A stretch of DNA of 64,000 bases from Glutamicibacter sp. B1 (GCF_039602135.1 NZ_CP125942.1:310001-374000); one strand, 5' to 3'. Shown: positions 8,183-17,508, numbered from the stretch's first letter. The notes: generated from the sequence alone by a model not told the origin. Numbers and translations are program-made.

Positions 8183-9019
8183 TCAGTTGTTTTCGCGGAT
8201 GCGCATCAAGGAGAGCTCAAGCTGCTCTTTGGCCTGTTCACCCAAACCCAGTATTGGGATCATCGCCTCGGCCTGAAGCAATAGGTGCTGCCAGCCATCT
8301 GAATATTCCAGGCCTTGCTCCATGGCGGACGTGATTGTTCCCGTGGTGTGCTCGCTATACACAAAGTCATAGACAAAGGTTCCAGACGAAAGCTCTTGTG
8401 TACCCCAAGGCGCCACGTCTTCACGATACTTTCCTATAGGTGTGGCGTTAATGATCAAGGTGGCTTGCATGGCGGCTTCGGCAACGTAAGAGAAGTCCAC
8501 TGTCCTTCCTGAAATCCCCATGGAACGTGCCAAGGATAAAAGCTCTTCGGCGGCCATGTGATTTCGGTCAGTGATAGTGATGGTGCCGATGTTTCCCTTG
8601 AGCGCAACCAGGGCAGCACGAGCTGCACCACCAGCGCCGATGAGCAATACGTGTTCATGGATTTTGGTGGCGAGTCTTGCTTCTACTGCAATCAAATCAG
8701 TGTTGTAAGCATTCAGTTTGCCGTCCTGACGAATCAGGAGGTTCGCTGCACCGCTGAGACTGACCTGTTCTGAGCGCTCGTCCGCGATGGCCGCGGCCCA
8801 CTGCTTGTGCGGCATGGTCACGTTGGCGCCTATGACTTCTGAAGAGAGCAAGCCATCATGAACTTTTTGCATGTCACTGTGCACCGGGACATCCCAGGGA
8901 ACGTAATTCCAGTGACTGCCCAATGCCTCAAATACTGGATTCCAGAGGCTGGGTGACATGGTGCCAGAGGCGTGGGATCCGATGATGAATAGTTGTGATG
9001 CGTTGTCCTGGTAACTCAC
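8183..9019 (-). CDS. shikimate dehydrogenase-like (AroE family) oxidoreductase
   Basis: 278 residues from a GTG at 9019 that has AAAGGA six bases upstream; longer starts to 9067 lack this. The substrate-binding end is SHASGTMSPSLWNPVFEAL, the catalytic Lys lies in GANVTMPHKQW, the NADP-binding loop is LLIGAGGAARAAL, and NATPIGKY follows. The usual Ser-x-Ser-Pro of AroE reads Thr-Met-Ser-Pro, so substrate preference may differ (shikimate, quinate or an aminated analogue). It is convergent with ogt, ten bases apart, and divergent from an MHS transporter, which suggests a catabolic rather than biosynthetic role. Confidence 0.82.
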   Translation of the reverse strand: MSYQDNASQLFIIGSHASGTMSPSLWNPVFEALGSHWNYVPWDVPVHSDMQKVHDGLLSSEVIGANVTMPHKQWAAAIADERSEQVSLSGAANLLIRQDGKLNAYNTDLIAVEARLATKIHEHVLLIGAGGAARAALVALKGNIGTITITDRNHMAAEELLSLARSMGISGRTVDFSYVAEAAMQATLIINATPIGKYREDVAPWGTQELSSGTFVYDFVYSEHTTGTITSAMEQGLEYSDGWQHLLLQAEAMIPILGLGEQAKEQLELSLMRIRENN

Positions 9020-9198
9020 TGTTGTCCTTTCGACTCGAACTTCTTCAGCATTGGCGATGCAAACCAATTAACATCTTGTGACGCGCCTCACCTTGCTGTA
9101 CTTTATTAATTGTCGCATAACGCACATGTGTACGCATAGTGCACATTATCATCAACGTAGGACGTGAAACATCCCCGCTGTCGTGGAAGGACGCCCCA

Positions 9199-10536
9199 AT
9201 GAGCAAGACCATCATTAAATCGAGTCACAGCCTCGATGAAGAACAACAGCGCAAGCTCAAACGAGCTAAGAAAGCGGCGCTCGCAGGGTTTCTCGGTGGC
9301 GCACTGGAGTACTACGACTTCTTTATCTACGCGACAGCGGCTTCGCTGATCTTCTCCAAAATTTTCTTCCCTTCCGGGGATGCAACCATCGCGTTACTGG
9401 CTTCATTTGCGACCTTCGGTGTTGCGTACATTGCCCGGCCTTTCGGCGCGGTCTTCTTTGGGCATCTTGGCGACAAGCTGGGGCGCAAGGCAACGCTGGT
9501 GATGACCCTGGTGCTGATGGGTTCGGCAACCTTCCTTATTGGTGTGCTGCCTGACTTTTCGACTGTCGGATATTGGGCTCCGGCACTTCTGGTGATCTTG
9601 CGCCTGATGCAAGGGTTGTCGGCCGGTGCTGAAACGGCAGGAGCTTCGGCGCTGTCTACTGAGGAAGCACCAGAAGGTCGACGTGGCTTTTTCGCTAGTT
9701 TTGCCATGAGCGGTATTTCCTTCGGCATCGTCCTTGCCTCCCTCGCCTTTCTTCCCGTGGCCGCAATGGAGGAATCCGCGCGGTTGGCGTGGGGCTGGAG
9801 AATTCCGTTTTGGCTTTCACTTCTAGTGCTCGTCGCTGCTTACCTGGTGCGCCGTTCCTTGGATGAACCCGAGGTTTTCGAGGAGAAGCAGGAAGATGAC
9901 TCGACGCTCAAGCTGCCATTTACCAAAATGATCACCACCCACCCAGCGCAATTTATCCAAGTCGCGCTGATGTCCTTTCAAGTGGTCACGAATACGTTTA
10001 TGCAGTCTTTCGGACTCGCCTATGCCGTCTCGGTAGGTATTCCAGCTGCCACTATGTTGTGGGTAAGCATCGCTGGAAACATCATTGCTATCGCTAGCCA
10101 GCCATTCTTTGCGCGACTCTCGGATATCTTTGGACGCAAAAAGGTCTTCATCGCCGGTGTTCTGGGTTCGGGTGTCATGATCTTTGTGTACTTCATGACG
10201 ATTTCCACTGGGAATCTGGCCATGATTTTTGTTTCTAGCATGCTGATTACGGCCGGAACGTACGCCGCATCAAATTCGGTGTACCCGGCTTGGTTCTCCG
10301 AACTATTCAACGTGAAGGTTCGTTATTCGGGAATGGCTATTGGGTTGCAGATCGGTATTCTCTGTGCCGGCTTCACTCCCATGCTGGCCACCGCGCTCGT
10401 CGGTGGGGTGACTGCTAACTGGGGCCCAGCGGCCTGGATCGTTGCCGCTTCCTCGATTCTCGCTGTCATTGGCGCGCTGTGGGCTCGCGAAACTAGTAAG
10501 ACGGATCTGCGAGAACTGGGCAATCCGGTTCCTTAG
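9199..10536 (+). CDS. MFS transporter, metabolite:H+ symporter (MHS) family
   Basis: 445 residues and about twelve hydrophobic segments. Typical MHS features are GFLGGALEYYDFFIYATAA at the first helix, the FGHLGDKLGRKATL loop between helices 2 and 3, RLMQGLSAGAE, and the half-repeat loop ARLSDIFGRKKVF. The family imports organic acids and betaines (shikimate, citrate, proline betaine). The start at 9199 follows GGAAGG. Divergent placement from an AroE-like enzyme makes shikimate or quinate a reasonable guess. A hairpin terminator follows. Confidence 0.85.
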   Translation: MSKTIIKSSHSLDEEQQRKLKRAKKAALAGFLGGALEYYDFFIYATAASLIFSKIFFPSGDATIALLASFATFGVAYIARPFGAVFFGHLGDKLGRKATLVMTLVLMGSATFLIGVLPDFSTVGYWAPALLVILRLMQGLSAGAETAGASALSTEEAPEGRRGFFASFAMSGISFGIVLASLAFLPVAAMEESARLAWGWRIPFWLSLLVLVAAYLVRRSLDEPEVFEEKQEDDSTLKLPFTKMITTHPAQFIQVALMSFQVVTNTFMQSFGLAYAVSVGIPAATMLWVSIAGNIIAIASQPFFARLSDIFGRKKVFIAGVLGSGVMIFVYFMTISTGNLAMIFVSSMLITAGTYAASNSVYPAWFSELFNVKVRYSGMAIGLQIGILCAGFTPMLATALVGGVTANWGPAAWIVAASSILAVIGALWARETSKTDLRELGNPVP

Positions 10537-10567
10537 GAGTAGCACAACAATAGCTCTCGCAAACCAC

Positions 10568-10615
10568 CACGGTCACCACCTTCCAATACATCTGGAAGGT
10601 GGTGACCGTGTTTTT
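10568..10615 (+). terminator. rho-independent terminator after the MHS transporter
   Basis: Perfect 18-bp stem (10568-10585 with 10593-10610), seven-base loop, followed by TTTTT. Confidence 0.92.
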
Positions 10616-10825
10616 AATTCTCTGGCATTTCACTTTCATCTGATTAATCAGTTGTTGGAGCTCTGTGGCCGTAGATATTGATGCACTGCATGATGGCTAA
10701 CTCTGATTGTGCCTTTACTTCGCTGATCCAGCCCTGACTTGGAGGAAGCTGTCTGAGGTTGTTTTGGGGCTGCGACCTGAAGGTGAGGATCTAACGAGAA
10801 TTATCAAATAACCTCTTGCGTGATA
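10616..10825. other. intergenic region before the FAD oxidoreductase promoter
   Basis: About 210 bases with no coding character on either strand. It ends in the GntR-type operator at 10826. Confidence 0.5.
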
Positions 10826-10835
10826 TGTGATCACA
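10826..10835. promoter_or_regulatory. probable GntR operator upstream of the FAD oxidoreductase
   Basis: Contains the perfect palindrome TGTGATCACA inside a longer block beginning TAACCTCTTG and ending ATTA that is repeated almost exactly at 14835-14866. FadR/VanR-type GntR proteins commonly bind such short GT-N-AC palindromes, and a gene of that family lies in this cluster. Confidence 0.7.
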
Positions 10836-11034
10836 AATTACAGTTAATGTGAGTGGCGTTACATCCGATGCGATCGAAGCATTCGCAGAAAACTCGCCGC
10901 TCCAGTTGGCACCCGGATCATTGAATCTCATCGATCCACTGTGTAGTTGCAGCATTTGGCCTGCGTTCCCCTCATATTTTCACGCGCCGTCAGCGCGCTA
11001 TTTGTCGACCCCTGAATTAAGGAGAAAAGAACTC

Positions 11035-12417
11035 ATGAAGGACGTTGTTATCGTCGGAGCAGGCCTAGCTGGGCTATCCGCTGGATGGCGGATGCGTCAT
11101 TGGGACTCATTGATCCTCGAAGCGGACGACCGAGTTGGCGGGCGAATTAAATCGGAGCGTAGGGGCGCCTACTGGCTCAATTGGGGCGGACACGTCTTCG
11201 CTGGTGAAGATTCCTCGACTGAGTCATTGCTCAACGAGGTCGGAGTGACCGCTGTCAATATTCCCGGCTCACTGCAGGGAATGTCGATGAATGGAAAATT
11301 CATCAAAAACGGACATATCGCAACCTATCCACTGCGGTTACCAATGAGCCTGAGTGATCGGATTGCCACCTTCAAAGGCGGACTTAAAGTCGTATCGGGC
11401 GTCGCTAAATACACATCTGTGGTGCGTAAACGTGCGGGCGAATCCGGTGCTTCGCGCCAACAACGCATCTACGACTTTGAAAATGAGCGCACCTTCCAAG
11501 ACTTCATTGGTGACCTTCCCGAAGACGCCGCTTCGCTCTTCAAAACTACTGTCACCCGATCTGCCGGCACTATGGATCAGATTTCGGCCGGAGCCGGAAT
11601 CGGTTATTTCAGTCTGGTTCTAGGCTTTGGTCAAGGACTGAGCAAGGGAATCGTAGGCGGACCCTCCACCCTGACCGAAAGCATTGCCGCAGCCCTGGAC
11701 GGACGTATCGAACGCGGTGCGAAAGTCCAGGAAGTGATTCACAAGAGCAATTCAGTGATTGTGCGATACCAGCAAAATGGGCAGATGCGCCAAGTTGAGG
11801 GACGAACCGTCATTCTGGCCACGACCGCAGATGTATCCCACCGGGTTGGTGTTGATCTGCCAGAAGACTTGAAAGACGCGTTGTCTCAAATCAAGTACGG
11901 TCCACACGTCAGTACCGCTTTCCTGACCGACGAAACTTCAGCCAGACACTGGGACGACATCTACGCGATTGCGGCTCCAAAACGTTCATTTGCTATTGCC
12001 TTGAACCAAGCCAGCATTGTGCGCGGAAGCGAGTCATCGCGTCAGCCCGGCGGAAGCATGATGACCTTCTCACCGGCTGACCTCGGAGCAGCTCTACTTG
12101 AGAAACCTGAAGAAGAGGTAATCGAGACCCACCTGCGTGATCTGGATGAAGTACTCGGCGGAAAGTTTGCAGACTCCGTAGTTGAAGCAAAAACCGAACG
12201 CTGGAAAGTCGCTTCACCTTACTGCTTCCCAGGACGGGCCAAGCTGCAAAGTACCCTCATGCGGGGCACCGATCGCGTCTTCTTGGCAGGCGACTTTATG
12301 GGGACCCTGTACACCGAATCATCGGTGACCTCAGGATTCTCTGCCGCGCAGAATGCCGCCAGTGTACTGGCTACGCATCGCCAGAGCCCCACGCTTGAAA
12401 TTCGCGAAGCCGGATAA
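11035..12417 (+). CDS. FAD-dependent oxidoreductase (amine oxidase / protoporphyrinogen-oxidase fold)
   Basis: 460 residues starting at MKDVVIVGAG, with AAGGAG ten bases before the ATG. Upstream in-frame sequence is non-coding promoter. The dinucleotide fold VVIVGAGLAGLSAG at residues 4-17 and ILEADDRVGGRIKSE are the classic FAD-binding start of flavin amine oxidases. The C-terminal RVFLAGDFMGTLYTESSVTSGFSAAQNAA is the second FAD contact. The substrate is unknown; the neighbours (AGCS amino-acid symporter, DapA-type lyase, aminoaldehyde-type dehydrogenase) favour an amine or amino acid. A GntR-type palindrome lies about 200 bases upstream. Confidence 0.8.
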   Translation: MKDVVIVGAGLAGLSAGWRMRHWDSLILEADDRVGGRIKSERRGAYWLNWGGHVFAGEDSSTESLLNEVGVTAVNIPGSLQGMSMNGKFIKNGHIATYPLRLPMSLSDRIATFKGGLKVVSGVAKYTSVVRKRAGESGASRQQRIYDFENERTFQDFIGDLPEDAASLFKTTVTRSAGTMDQISAGAGIGYFSLVLGFGQGLSKGIVGGPSTLTESIAAALDGRIERGAKVQEVIHKSNSVIVRYQQNGQMRQVEGRTVILATTADVSHRVGVDLPEDLKDALSQIKYGPHVSTAFLTDETSARHWDDIYAIAAPKRSFAIALNQASIVRGSESSRQPGGSMMTFSPADLGAALLEKPEEEVIETHLRDLDEVLGGKFADSVVEAKTERWKVASPYCFPGRAKLQSTLMRGTDRVFLAGDFMGTLYTESSVTSGFSAAQNAASVLATHRQSPTLEIREAG

Positions 12418-12542
12418 CTTCAAGCCAACCAAGCTCCAACCAAACTCCAATCATCTCGACAGACCGCGACAAGCCTCCTCGCTGATTGCGGCGTTCAACA
12501 ACTTAGTTTTCACGATTCACGACAAGGAAAGAGAGAGGCCAA

Positions 12543-14027
12543 ATGGAAAATTTTGACTTCGCAGAGCTCTTGTCACGGGTTTCCGATGCACTATGGGGAC
12601 CAATGGCGTACGTAGTTTTGGGCTTAGGTATTGCCTACTCAGTGGCAACCAAAGGGGTCCAATTCACCCGCATCCCGGACATGCTTCGGCAACTAAAGGA
12701 GAACGACGGCAGTCAGGGTGGCCTGTCATCCTTTCAAGCACTGGTTCTAGCACTGGCATCCAGAGTCGGTGTCGGTAGTATCGCCGGCGTAGCCACCGCA
12801 ATTTTCGCTGGTGGTCCCGGTGCGCTGCTGTGGATGGCGGCAACCGGCCTAGTGGGTTGCACCGTCGGTTATGCCGAAGCCACATTGTCCCAAGCGTTCA
12901 AGCGTCGGGTGATGGACGAAGACCGGCAGAAAGCCAATGAAGATATTGGTGGTATGCCCTATTACATCAAGTACGGTCTCAAGCTGCCCAAGATTGGTGC
13001 GCTGGTTGCCGTCCTTGGAGTCATTGGATACGGCGTAGTCTTCCCCGGCTTCCAAGTCAATACGATCGCCGCGAGTGCAAAGCTGGCTTTTGACGTTCCT
13101 TCGTGGGTTCCTGCGATTCTCGTGACCCTTTTGATTGCTGGAGTGATCTTCGGTGGAACGACTCGACTGGTGAAGGTGACACAGTTCCTCGTACCGGTAC
13201 TGGCCGTAGGCTACTTGATCCTCGCCTTAGTTGTCATTGCCCTGAACATCACTAAGGTTCCCGCTGCATTCATGCTTATCATCCAGTCTGCGTTAGGAAT
13301 TCATCCGATTCTGGGTGGTGTGGCAGGTGCAGCTGTCGCGTGGGGCGTACGCCGTGCGGTCTTCGCCTCGTCTAACGGACTCGGGGAAGCTACATTCGCC
13401 GCAGCCGCCGCTCGAACCTCGCACCCTGCAAAGCAAGGATTGGTGCAAACATTCAGCATCTATATCGACGTTCTGCTCATCTGCATGGCCACAGGTCTGA
13501 TGATGGTTGTCTCCGGAAAGTTCAACGTATCTGACGGTGCTGATGGCTTCCTTGTCAATAACGTGCCGGACGTTGCTGCCGGAGCAAACTGGGTGCAAGA
13601 AGCGATCGATACCGTGGCACCAGGCTGGGGTGCGGGATTTGTTGCTGTGGCCGTTCTGCTCTTTGGCTTCGCTTGCCTCTTGGCGTACTTCTACGTTGCC
13701 AATTCCAACCTGTTGTTCCTCCTGAATGGGAAGTCCGGCAACGTCTGGAAGTTAGCGTTGAAGCTAGGCACCATGGCTATTGTTTTCATCGGCTCAATCG
13801 CTGATGCCAAACTCATCTGGGCTGCCGGAGATATCGGTTTGGGGCTGATCGCGTGGGTCAACCTGATCTGTCTGGCATTCCTCTTCCCGACGGTACGTAA
13901 GATCCATGCCGATTACGAACGGCAGCGAAAGCTTGGGCTGAATCCGGTATTTGACCCTAGAAAGCTTGGAATCGATGGTGCCGACTTCTGGATCGATACC
14001 GATAACAAGGAATCTGTCCGCAAGTAA
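12543..14027 (+). CDS. Na+:amino acid symporter, alanine/glycine:cation symporter (AGCS) family
   Basis: 494 residues with about ten to eleven membrane helices. The AGCS signature is present in modified form (SRVGVGSIAGVATAIFAGGPGALLWM), along with GEATFAAAAARTSHPAKQGLVQ, the conserved intracellular loop. The family imports small neutral amino acids, usually alanine, glycine or D-alanine, with sodium. It lies 125 bases after the FAD oxidoreductase on the same strand and before the regulator, so it is probably the uptake system for the substrate of this pathway. Confidence 0.9.
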   Translation: MENFDFAELLSRVSDALWGPMAYVVLGLGIAYSVATKGVQFTRIPDMLRQLKENDGSQGGLSSFQALVLALASRVGVGSIAGVATAIFAGGPGALLWMAATGLVGCTVGYAEATLSQAFKRRVMDEDRQKANEDIGGMPYYIKYGLKLPKIGALVAVLGVIGYGVVFPGFQVNTIAASAKLAFDVPSWVPAILVTLLIAGVIFGGTTRLVKVTQFLVPVLAVGYLILALVVIALNITKVPAAFMLIIQSALGIHPILGGVAGAAVAWGVRRAVFASSNGLGEATFAAAAARTSHPAKQGLVQTFSIYIDVLLICMATGLMMVVSGKFNVSDGADGFLVNNVPDVAAGANWVQEAIDTVAPGWGAGFVAVAVLLFGFACLLAYFYVANSNLLFLLNGKSGNVWKLALKLGTMAIVFIGSIADAKLIWAAGDIGLGLIAWVNLICLAFLFPTVRKIHADYERQRKLGLNPVFDPRKLGIDGADFWIDTDNKESVRK

Positions 14028-14071
14028 CGATCCGAACGACGTGTTGCATTAAAGGACTCAAAAATTGAATT

Positions 14072-14081
14072 CGTGATCACA
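14072..14081. promoter_or_regulatory. probable GntR autoregulatory operator
   Basis: CGTGATCACA, identical in its eight core bases to the operators at 10826 and 14853, placed 21 bases before the gntR start codon. This is where an autorepressor would act. Confidence 0.65.
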
Positions 14082-14101
14082 TCCATCGATAGAATGTCGA
14101 C

Positions 14102-14779
14102 ATGACGTTGAACAAGCTCGAACCAGGTGCCCTGGTCGCAGATCAGGTTTTCGATGCGATCCATCAGGGGATCACCAATGGTGATCTTGTTGCCGGACAA
14201 CGACTTCGAATTCGAGACTTGGCTGACCAGCTTGGCACAAGCGTCATGCCGGTACGAGATGCGATCCGTCGTCTGGAGGAAAGCGGTCTAGTTGAGACTA
14301 TTCCCTATCGTGGGGCAGTAGTTCGTACCTTTACCGCTCGCGAATTGCTCAACGTCTATGCGGTTCGTCGAGTTTTGGAAGTAGAAGCAGCAAAACTCGG
14401 TGTCGTAAACCTTGGCAAGCCTGAGCAAGCAGTTTTAAAGGATCAGTATGATTCTATGAAAGCTGCTTTGGCAGATGGTGATCTGGCAGCATGCCTAGCT
14501 TTTGACGAAAAATTCTTGAGCACCATCTATTTGGCATCAGGGAACTCGGTTTTGTACGAGTCCATTGAACGTTTGTGGATTCAGTGTCGGGCTTACAAGC
14601 TGATCGGCGCACGACGTGCCGTGGCTGAAGGCAAATCTCGTCTACTTTGGGAATTTCAGTCCAAACTTCTCAAGGCGGTGAAGGCGCAGGACGTCAATTT
14701 GATGGCTGAGCTCACTGATCAATCTATTCTTGCGGCTATGGAGCGGATTCGCCAGGCGCTTCCCTCGGCCACGCAGTAA
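14102..14779 (+). CDS. GntR-family transcriptional regulator (FadR/VanR type)
   Basis: 225 residues. The N-terminal winged helix-turn-helix (VADQVFDAIHQGI ... RIRDLADQLGTSVMPVRDAIRRLEESGLVE, residues ~10-65) is followed by an all-helical FCD-type ligand domain (ARELLNVYAVRRVLEVEAAK ... ). FCD regulators bind carboxylic acids or amino acids and release DNA. The gene sits centrally in the cluster between transporter and lyase genes, and its own promoter carries the palindrome shared by the two flanking promoters. It is most likely the local repressor. Confidence 0.9.
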   Translation: MTLNKLEPGALVADQVFDAIHQGITNGDLVAGQRLRIRDLADQLGTSVMPVRDAIRRLEESGLVETIPYRGAVVRTFTARELLNVYAVRRVLEVEAAKLGVVNLGKPEQAVLKDQYDSMKAALADGDLAACLAFDEKFLSTIYLASGNSVLYESIERLWIQCRAYKLIGARRAVAEGKSRLLWEFQSKLLKAVKAQDVNLMAELTDQSILAAMERIRQALPSATQ

Positions 14780-14852
14780 TAGGAATTTTCTGACACCACA
14801 CGAGCCGCCATGGCTTGAATTTATGGGATATTTTTTAACCTCTTGTGTGATT

Positions 14853-14862
14853 TGTGATCACA
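14853..14862. promoter_or_regulatory. probable GntR operator upstream of the DapA-type lyase
   Basis: TGTGATCACA in a block (TAACCTCTTG ... ATTA) that differs in only a few bases from the one at 10809-10840. It lies about 175 bases before the lyase start. Confidence 0.7.
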
Positions 14863-15037
14863 TATTACTCTTGAATGAGATCCACGTTACACGAAACATC
14901 TTTAGTTGACGCATGTTCCGTTCACCCGTCATAGTCAATGGCAACATGACGAAATCAATCTATTCAACCGCCGATCGCTCTGAAAAATCTGATACGTATC
15001 TGGCGCAAATTCATTCAAAACTGAAGGAGTATCCAAC

Positions 15038-15943
15038 ATGTCTGTAAATCTTCATGGAATCCTCACCGCGCTCATCGCACCATTTGCACATGATGGAAGC
15101 CTTGACGAAACCGCTCTAAAAAACCTCGTAGAACGAAGCATCGCCGGAGGCGTGAATGGCCTGGTGACCTGCGGATCTACCGGAGAGTTCAGTGCAATGA
15201 CGCACGAAGAACGCAAACGAGTTGTTGAAGTAGTTGTGGAAGCCGCCGCGGGCCGAGTCCCCGTTGTCGCTCAGACCGGTGCCACCACAGCACGTGAAGC
15301 AATTGAACTCACTCGGCATGCAGAACAAGTAGGTGCCGATGTCGTCATGATCGTGACCCCGTACTACGAGCCAATCTCGATTGAAGAAACCGTTGACTAT
15401 CTCAAAACCGTCAGCGCTTCAGTATCGTTACCGGTCATGCTTTACAACATTCCACCAGCCACCGGCATCAACCTTGACCCTGCCTTGGTGGAACGACTCG
15501 TTACTGAAATTCCAAACGTCCGATACATCAAGGACTCCAGTGGAAATATGGAACAGGCACTGCAGATGATCCATCACTTGGGTGACAAGATCGAGACCTA
15601 CATTGGCTGGGACGTCTTGACCCTTGCAGGGCTGCTTGAAGGTGCAGCCGGAATTGTCGCTGGCGCTGCCAATGTAGTGCCGCGCGAACTTGCTGACGTT
15701 TATGCCGCGGTGCAAGACAACGACCTGGTCAAGGCCCGTGCCTTGTGGAACAAGGTCTATCCAGTCATCGACGGCCTGCTCACCGAACCATTCATCCCAG
15801 CCATCAAGGCTGCGCTGAAGATTCAGGGAGAAGACTTCGGTCAACCACGCCTACCAATCCATCCTGCCAGCGAAGAAACGACCGAACGTATTAAGGGCTT
15901 GCTAGGACAGCTGGCCGAAGCTGCAGCATCGGCGAAGAACTAA
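15038..15943 (+). CDS. DapA/NanA-family lyase (dihydrodipicolinate synthase-like)
   Basis: 301 residues, complete TIM barrel of the Schiff-base aldolase family. The GSTGEF phosphate/carboxylate loop, Tyr136 in MLYNIPP and Lys165 in RYIKDSSGN (the Schiff-base lysine) are present. The arginine that follows YNVPSRTG in true DapA is absent here (YNIPPATG), so it is probably not the lysine-biosynthetic enzyme. Catabolic lyases and dehydratases of 2-keto acids, or the hydroxyproline-pathway deaminase, are alternatives. It is nine bases from the aldehyde dehydrogenase, with a GntR-type operator upstream. Confidence 0.85.
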   Translation: MSVNLHGILTALIAPFAHDGSLDETALKNLVERSIAGGVNGLVTCGSTGEFSAMTHEERKRVVEVVVEAAAGRVPVVAQTGATTAREAIELTRHAEQVGADVVMIVTPYYEPISIEETVDYLKTVSASVSLPVMLYNIPPATGINLDPALVERLVTEIPNVRYIKDSSGNMEQALQMIHHLGDKIETYIGWDVLTLAGLLEGAAGIVAGAANVVPRELADVYAAVQDNDLVKARALWNKVYPVIDGLLTEPFIPAIKAALKIQGEDFGQPRLPIHPASEETTERIKGLLGQLAEAAASAKN

Positions 15944-15952
15944 GGACCGGAC

Positions 15953-17443
15953 ATGGAAACCACAAGCACAGTGGAAGTTCGTCGCAATGGGCAAGAACGT
16001 CCAACTCCAGCACTGCCTCCAGCAGCACTCTTTATCAACGGCGAGTTCACCGCAGGAGAGAGTACCGAGACTTTCACGGTCATCAACCCAAGCACCGAAG
16101 AGAACATTCTTGACGTTCCCCGAGCGAGTACCCAAGATGTCGACCGCGCCGTTGCAGTAGCTCACGAAGCCTTCGGCACGTGGGGACGCACCCTTCCGGC
16201 TGAGCGTGCAACAGTACTGCTCAATATTGCACAGCGCATGGAGGATGAGCGGGAGTTATTAGTTGAGCTGGAATCGCTTAATACCGGCAAGCCTCAAGCA
16301 GTAGCCGAGGATGACGTTGATTCGGCCATTGACTCCTTCCGCTTTATGGCTGGGGCATTGCGTGCGGGCACCACCTTGGCGGCCGGAGAATACGCAAAAG
16401 ACCATACCTCCGTGATCGTCCGCGAACCTTTGGGAGTCATCGGAGCGGTGACCCCATGGAACTACCCGCTGCTCATGGGCGTCTGGAAGATTGCGCCAAT
16501 CCTCGCAGCAGGCAATACCTTGGTGATCAAACCCTCGGAAACTACACCACTGACCACGCTTAAGTTCGCAGAACTGACAGCCGACCTCCTACCGGCCGGT
16601 GTCTTTAACGTTCTGACCGGACGTGGAGCGGTCATCGGAGACCGACTTGCCTCGCATCCGCAAGTTGCGATGATCGCCTTGACGGGTTCGGTGGGGAGTG
16701 GTCAATCGGTTGCTGCTTCCGCCGCGGATTCGGTGAAACGGGTCCATCTGGAATTGGGTGGCAAAGCACCCGCTGTGGTCTTTGAAGATGCTGATATTGA
16801 GGCGACGGTAGCAGGGCTACGCAACGGTGGATTCTGGAACGCTGGTCAAGAATGTGGAGCGGCTTGTCGTGTACTGGTGCATGAGTCAATTGCCGAAGAA
16901 TTCACTTCAAAACTAGCTGAGGCGGTATCGAGTTTGGTGGTGGGTGAGCCAGAGACAGGAGAAGACGTGGAAATCGGTCCGATGATTTCCCAAGCGCATT
17001 ACTCCCGTGTATTGGACCATCTGAAACTTGCTGAGCAAGAAGGCAATGAATTTGTGACCGGGGGACAGGCGATACCGACCAAGGGGTACTTCATCGAGCC
17101 CACGGTCATCAAGGCATCGCAGGGAGCATCATGCACCCAGCAGGAGATTTTTGGCCCAGTCATTTCGGTAGAGACCTTTAGTGGCGAGGAAGAAGTCATC
17201 ACTCGTGCCAATGAAGTTCCCTTCGGCCTCGCCGCTTCGGTGTGGACCAAGGATGCCCAGCGTAGCCACTATGTGGCTTCGCGCTTGGACGCCGGAACCG
17301 TATGGGTCAACGCCCATCTGGTGTTGGCTACCGAAATGCCATGGGGCGGTTTTAAGGGATCGGGCTACGGACGTGACCTTTCGGCCTACGCCTTGGATGA
17401 CTACTCGAGAACCAAGCACGTCATGCACAATATGTCCCGATAA
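15953..17443 (+). CDS. aldehyde dehydrogenase, aminobutyraldehyde/betaine-aldehyde type
   Basis: 496 residues, NAD(P)-dependent aldehyde dehydrogenase. NAD-binding PWNYPLLMGVWKIAPILAAGN, the general base Glu in LELGGKAP and nucleophile Cys301 in WNAGQECGAACRV are all present. The NAGQ-x-C-x-AACR context and EMPWGGFKGSGYGRD resemble gamma-aminobutyraldehyde dehydrogenases (PatD-like). It follows the DapA-type lyase by nine bases, so they form an operon. It would oxidise a semialdehyde made by the lyase or by the flavin oxidase. A terminator follows. Confidence 0.88.
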   Translation: METTSTVEVRRNGQERPTPALPPAALFINGEFTAGESTETFTVINPSTEENILDVPRASTQDVDRAVAVAHEAFGTWGRTLPAERATVLLNIAQRMEDERELLVELESLNTGKPQAVAEDDVDSAIDSFRFMAGALRAGTTLAAGEYAKDHTSVIVREPLGVIGAVTPWNYPLLMGVWKIAPILAAGNTLVIKPSETTPLTTLKFAELTADLLPAGVFNVLTGRGAVIGDRLASHPQVAMIALTGSVGSGQSVAASAADSVKRVHLELGGKAPAVVFEDADIEATVAGLRNGGFWNAGQECGAACRVLVHESIAEEFTSKLAEAVSSLVVGEPETGEDVEIGPMISQAHYSRVLDHLKLAEQEGNEFVTGGQAIPTKGYFIEPTVIKASQGASCTQQEIFGPVISVETFSGEEEVITRANEVPFGLAASVWTKDAQRSHYVASRLDAGTVWVNAHLVLATEMPWGGFKGSGYGRDLSAYALDDYSRTKHVMHNMSR

Positions 17444-17457
17444 ATAGGGCAAGAACG

Positions 17458-17508
17458 ACCGTGGCCGCTACCTTCCAAATCATTTGGAAGGTAGCGGCCA
17501 CGGTTTTT
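17458..17508 (+). terminator. terminator between the aldehyde dehydrogenase and katG
   Basis: 22-bp near-perfect stem (17458-17479 with 17483-17504), tiny loop, then a T run. It can serve both the plus-strand dehydrogenase and the convergent katG. Its CTACCTTCCAA arm resembles the terminator at 10568. Confidence 0.9.
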
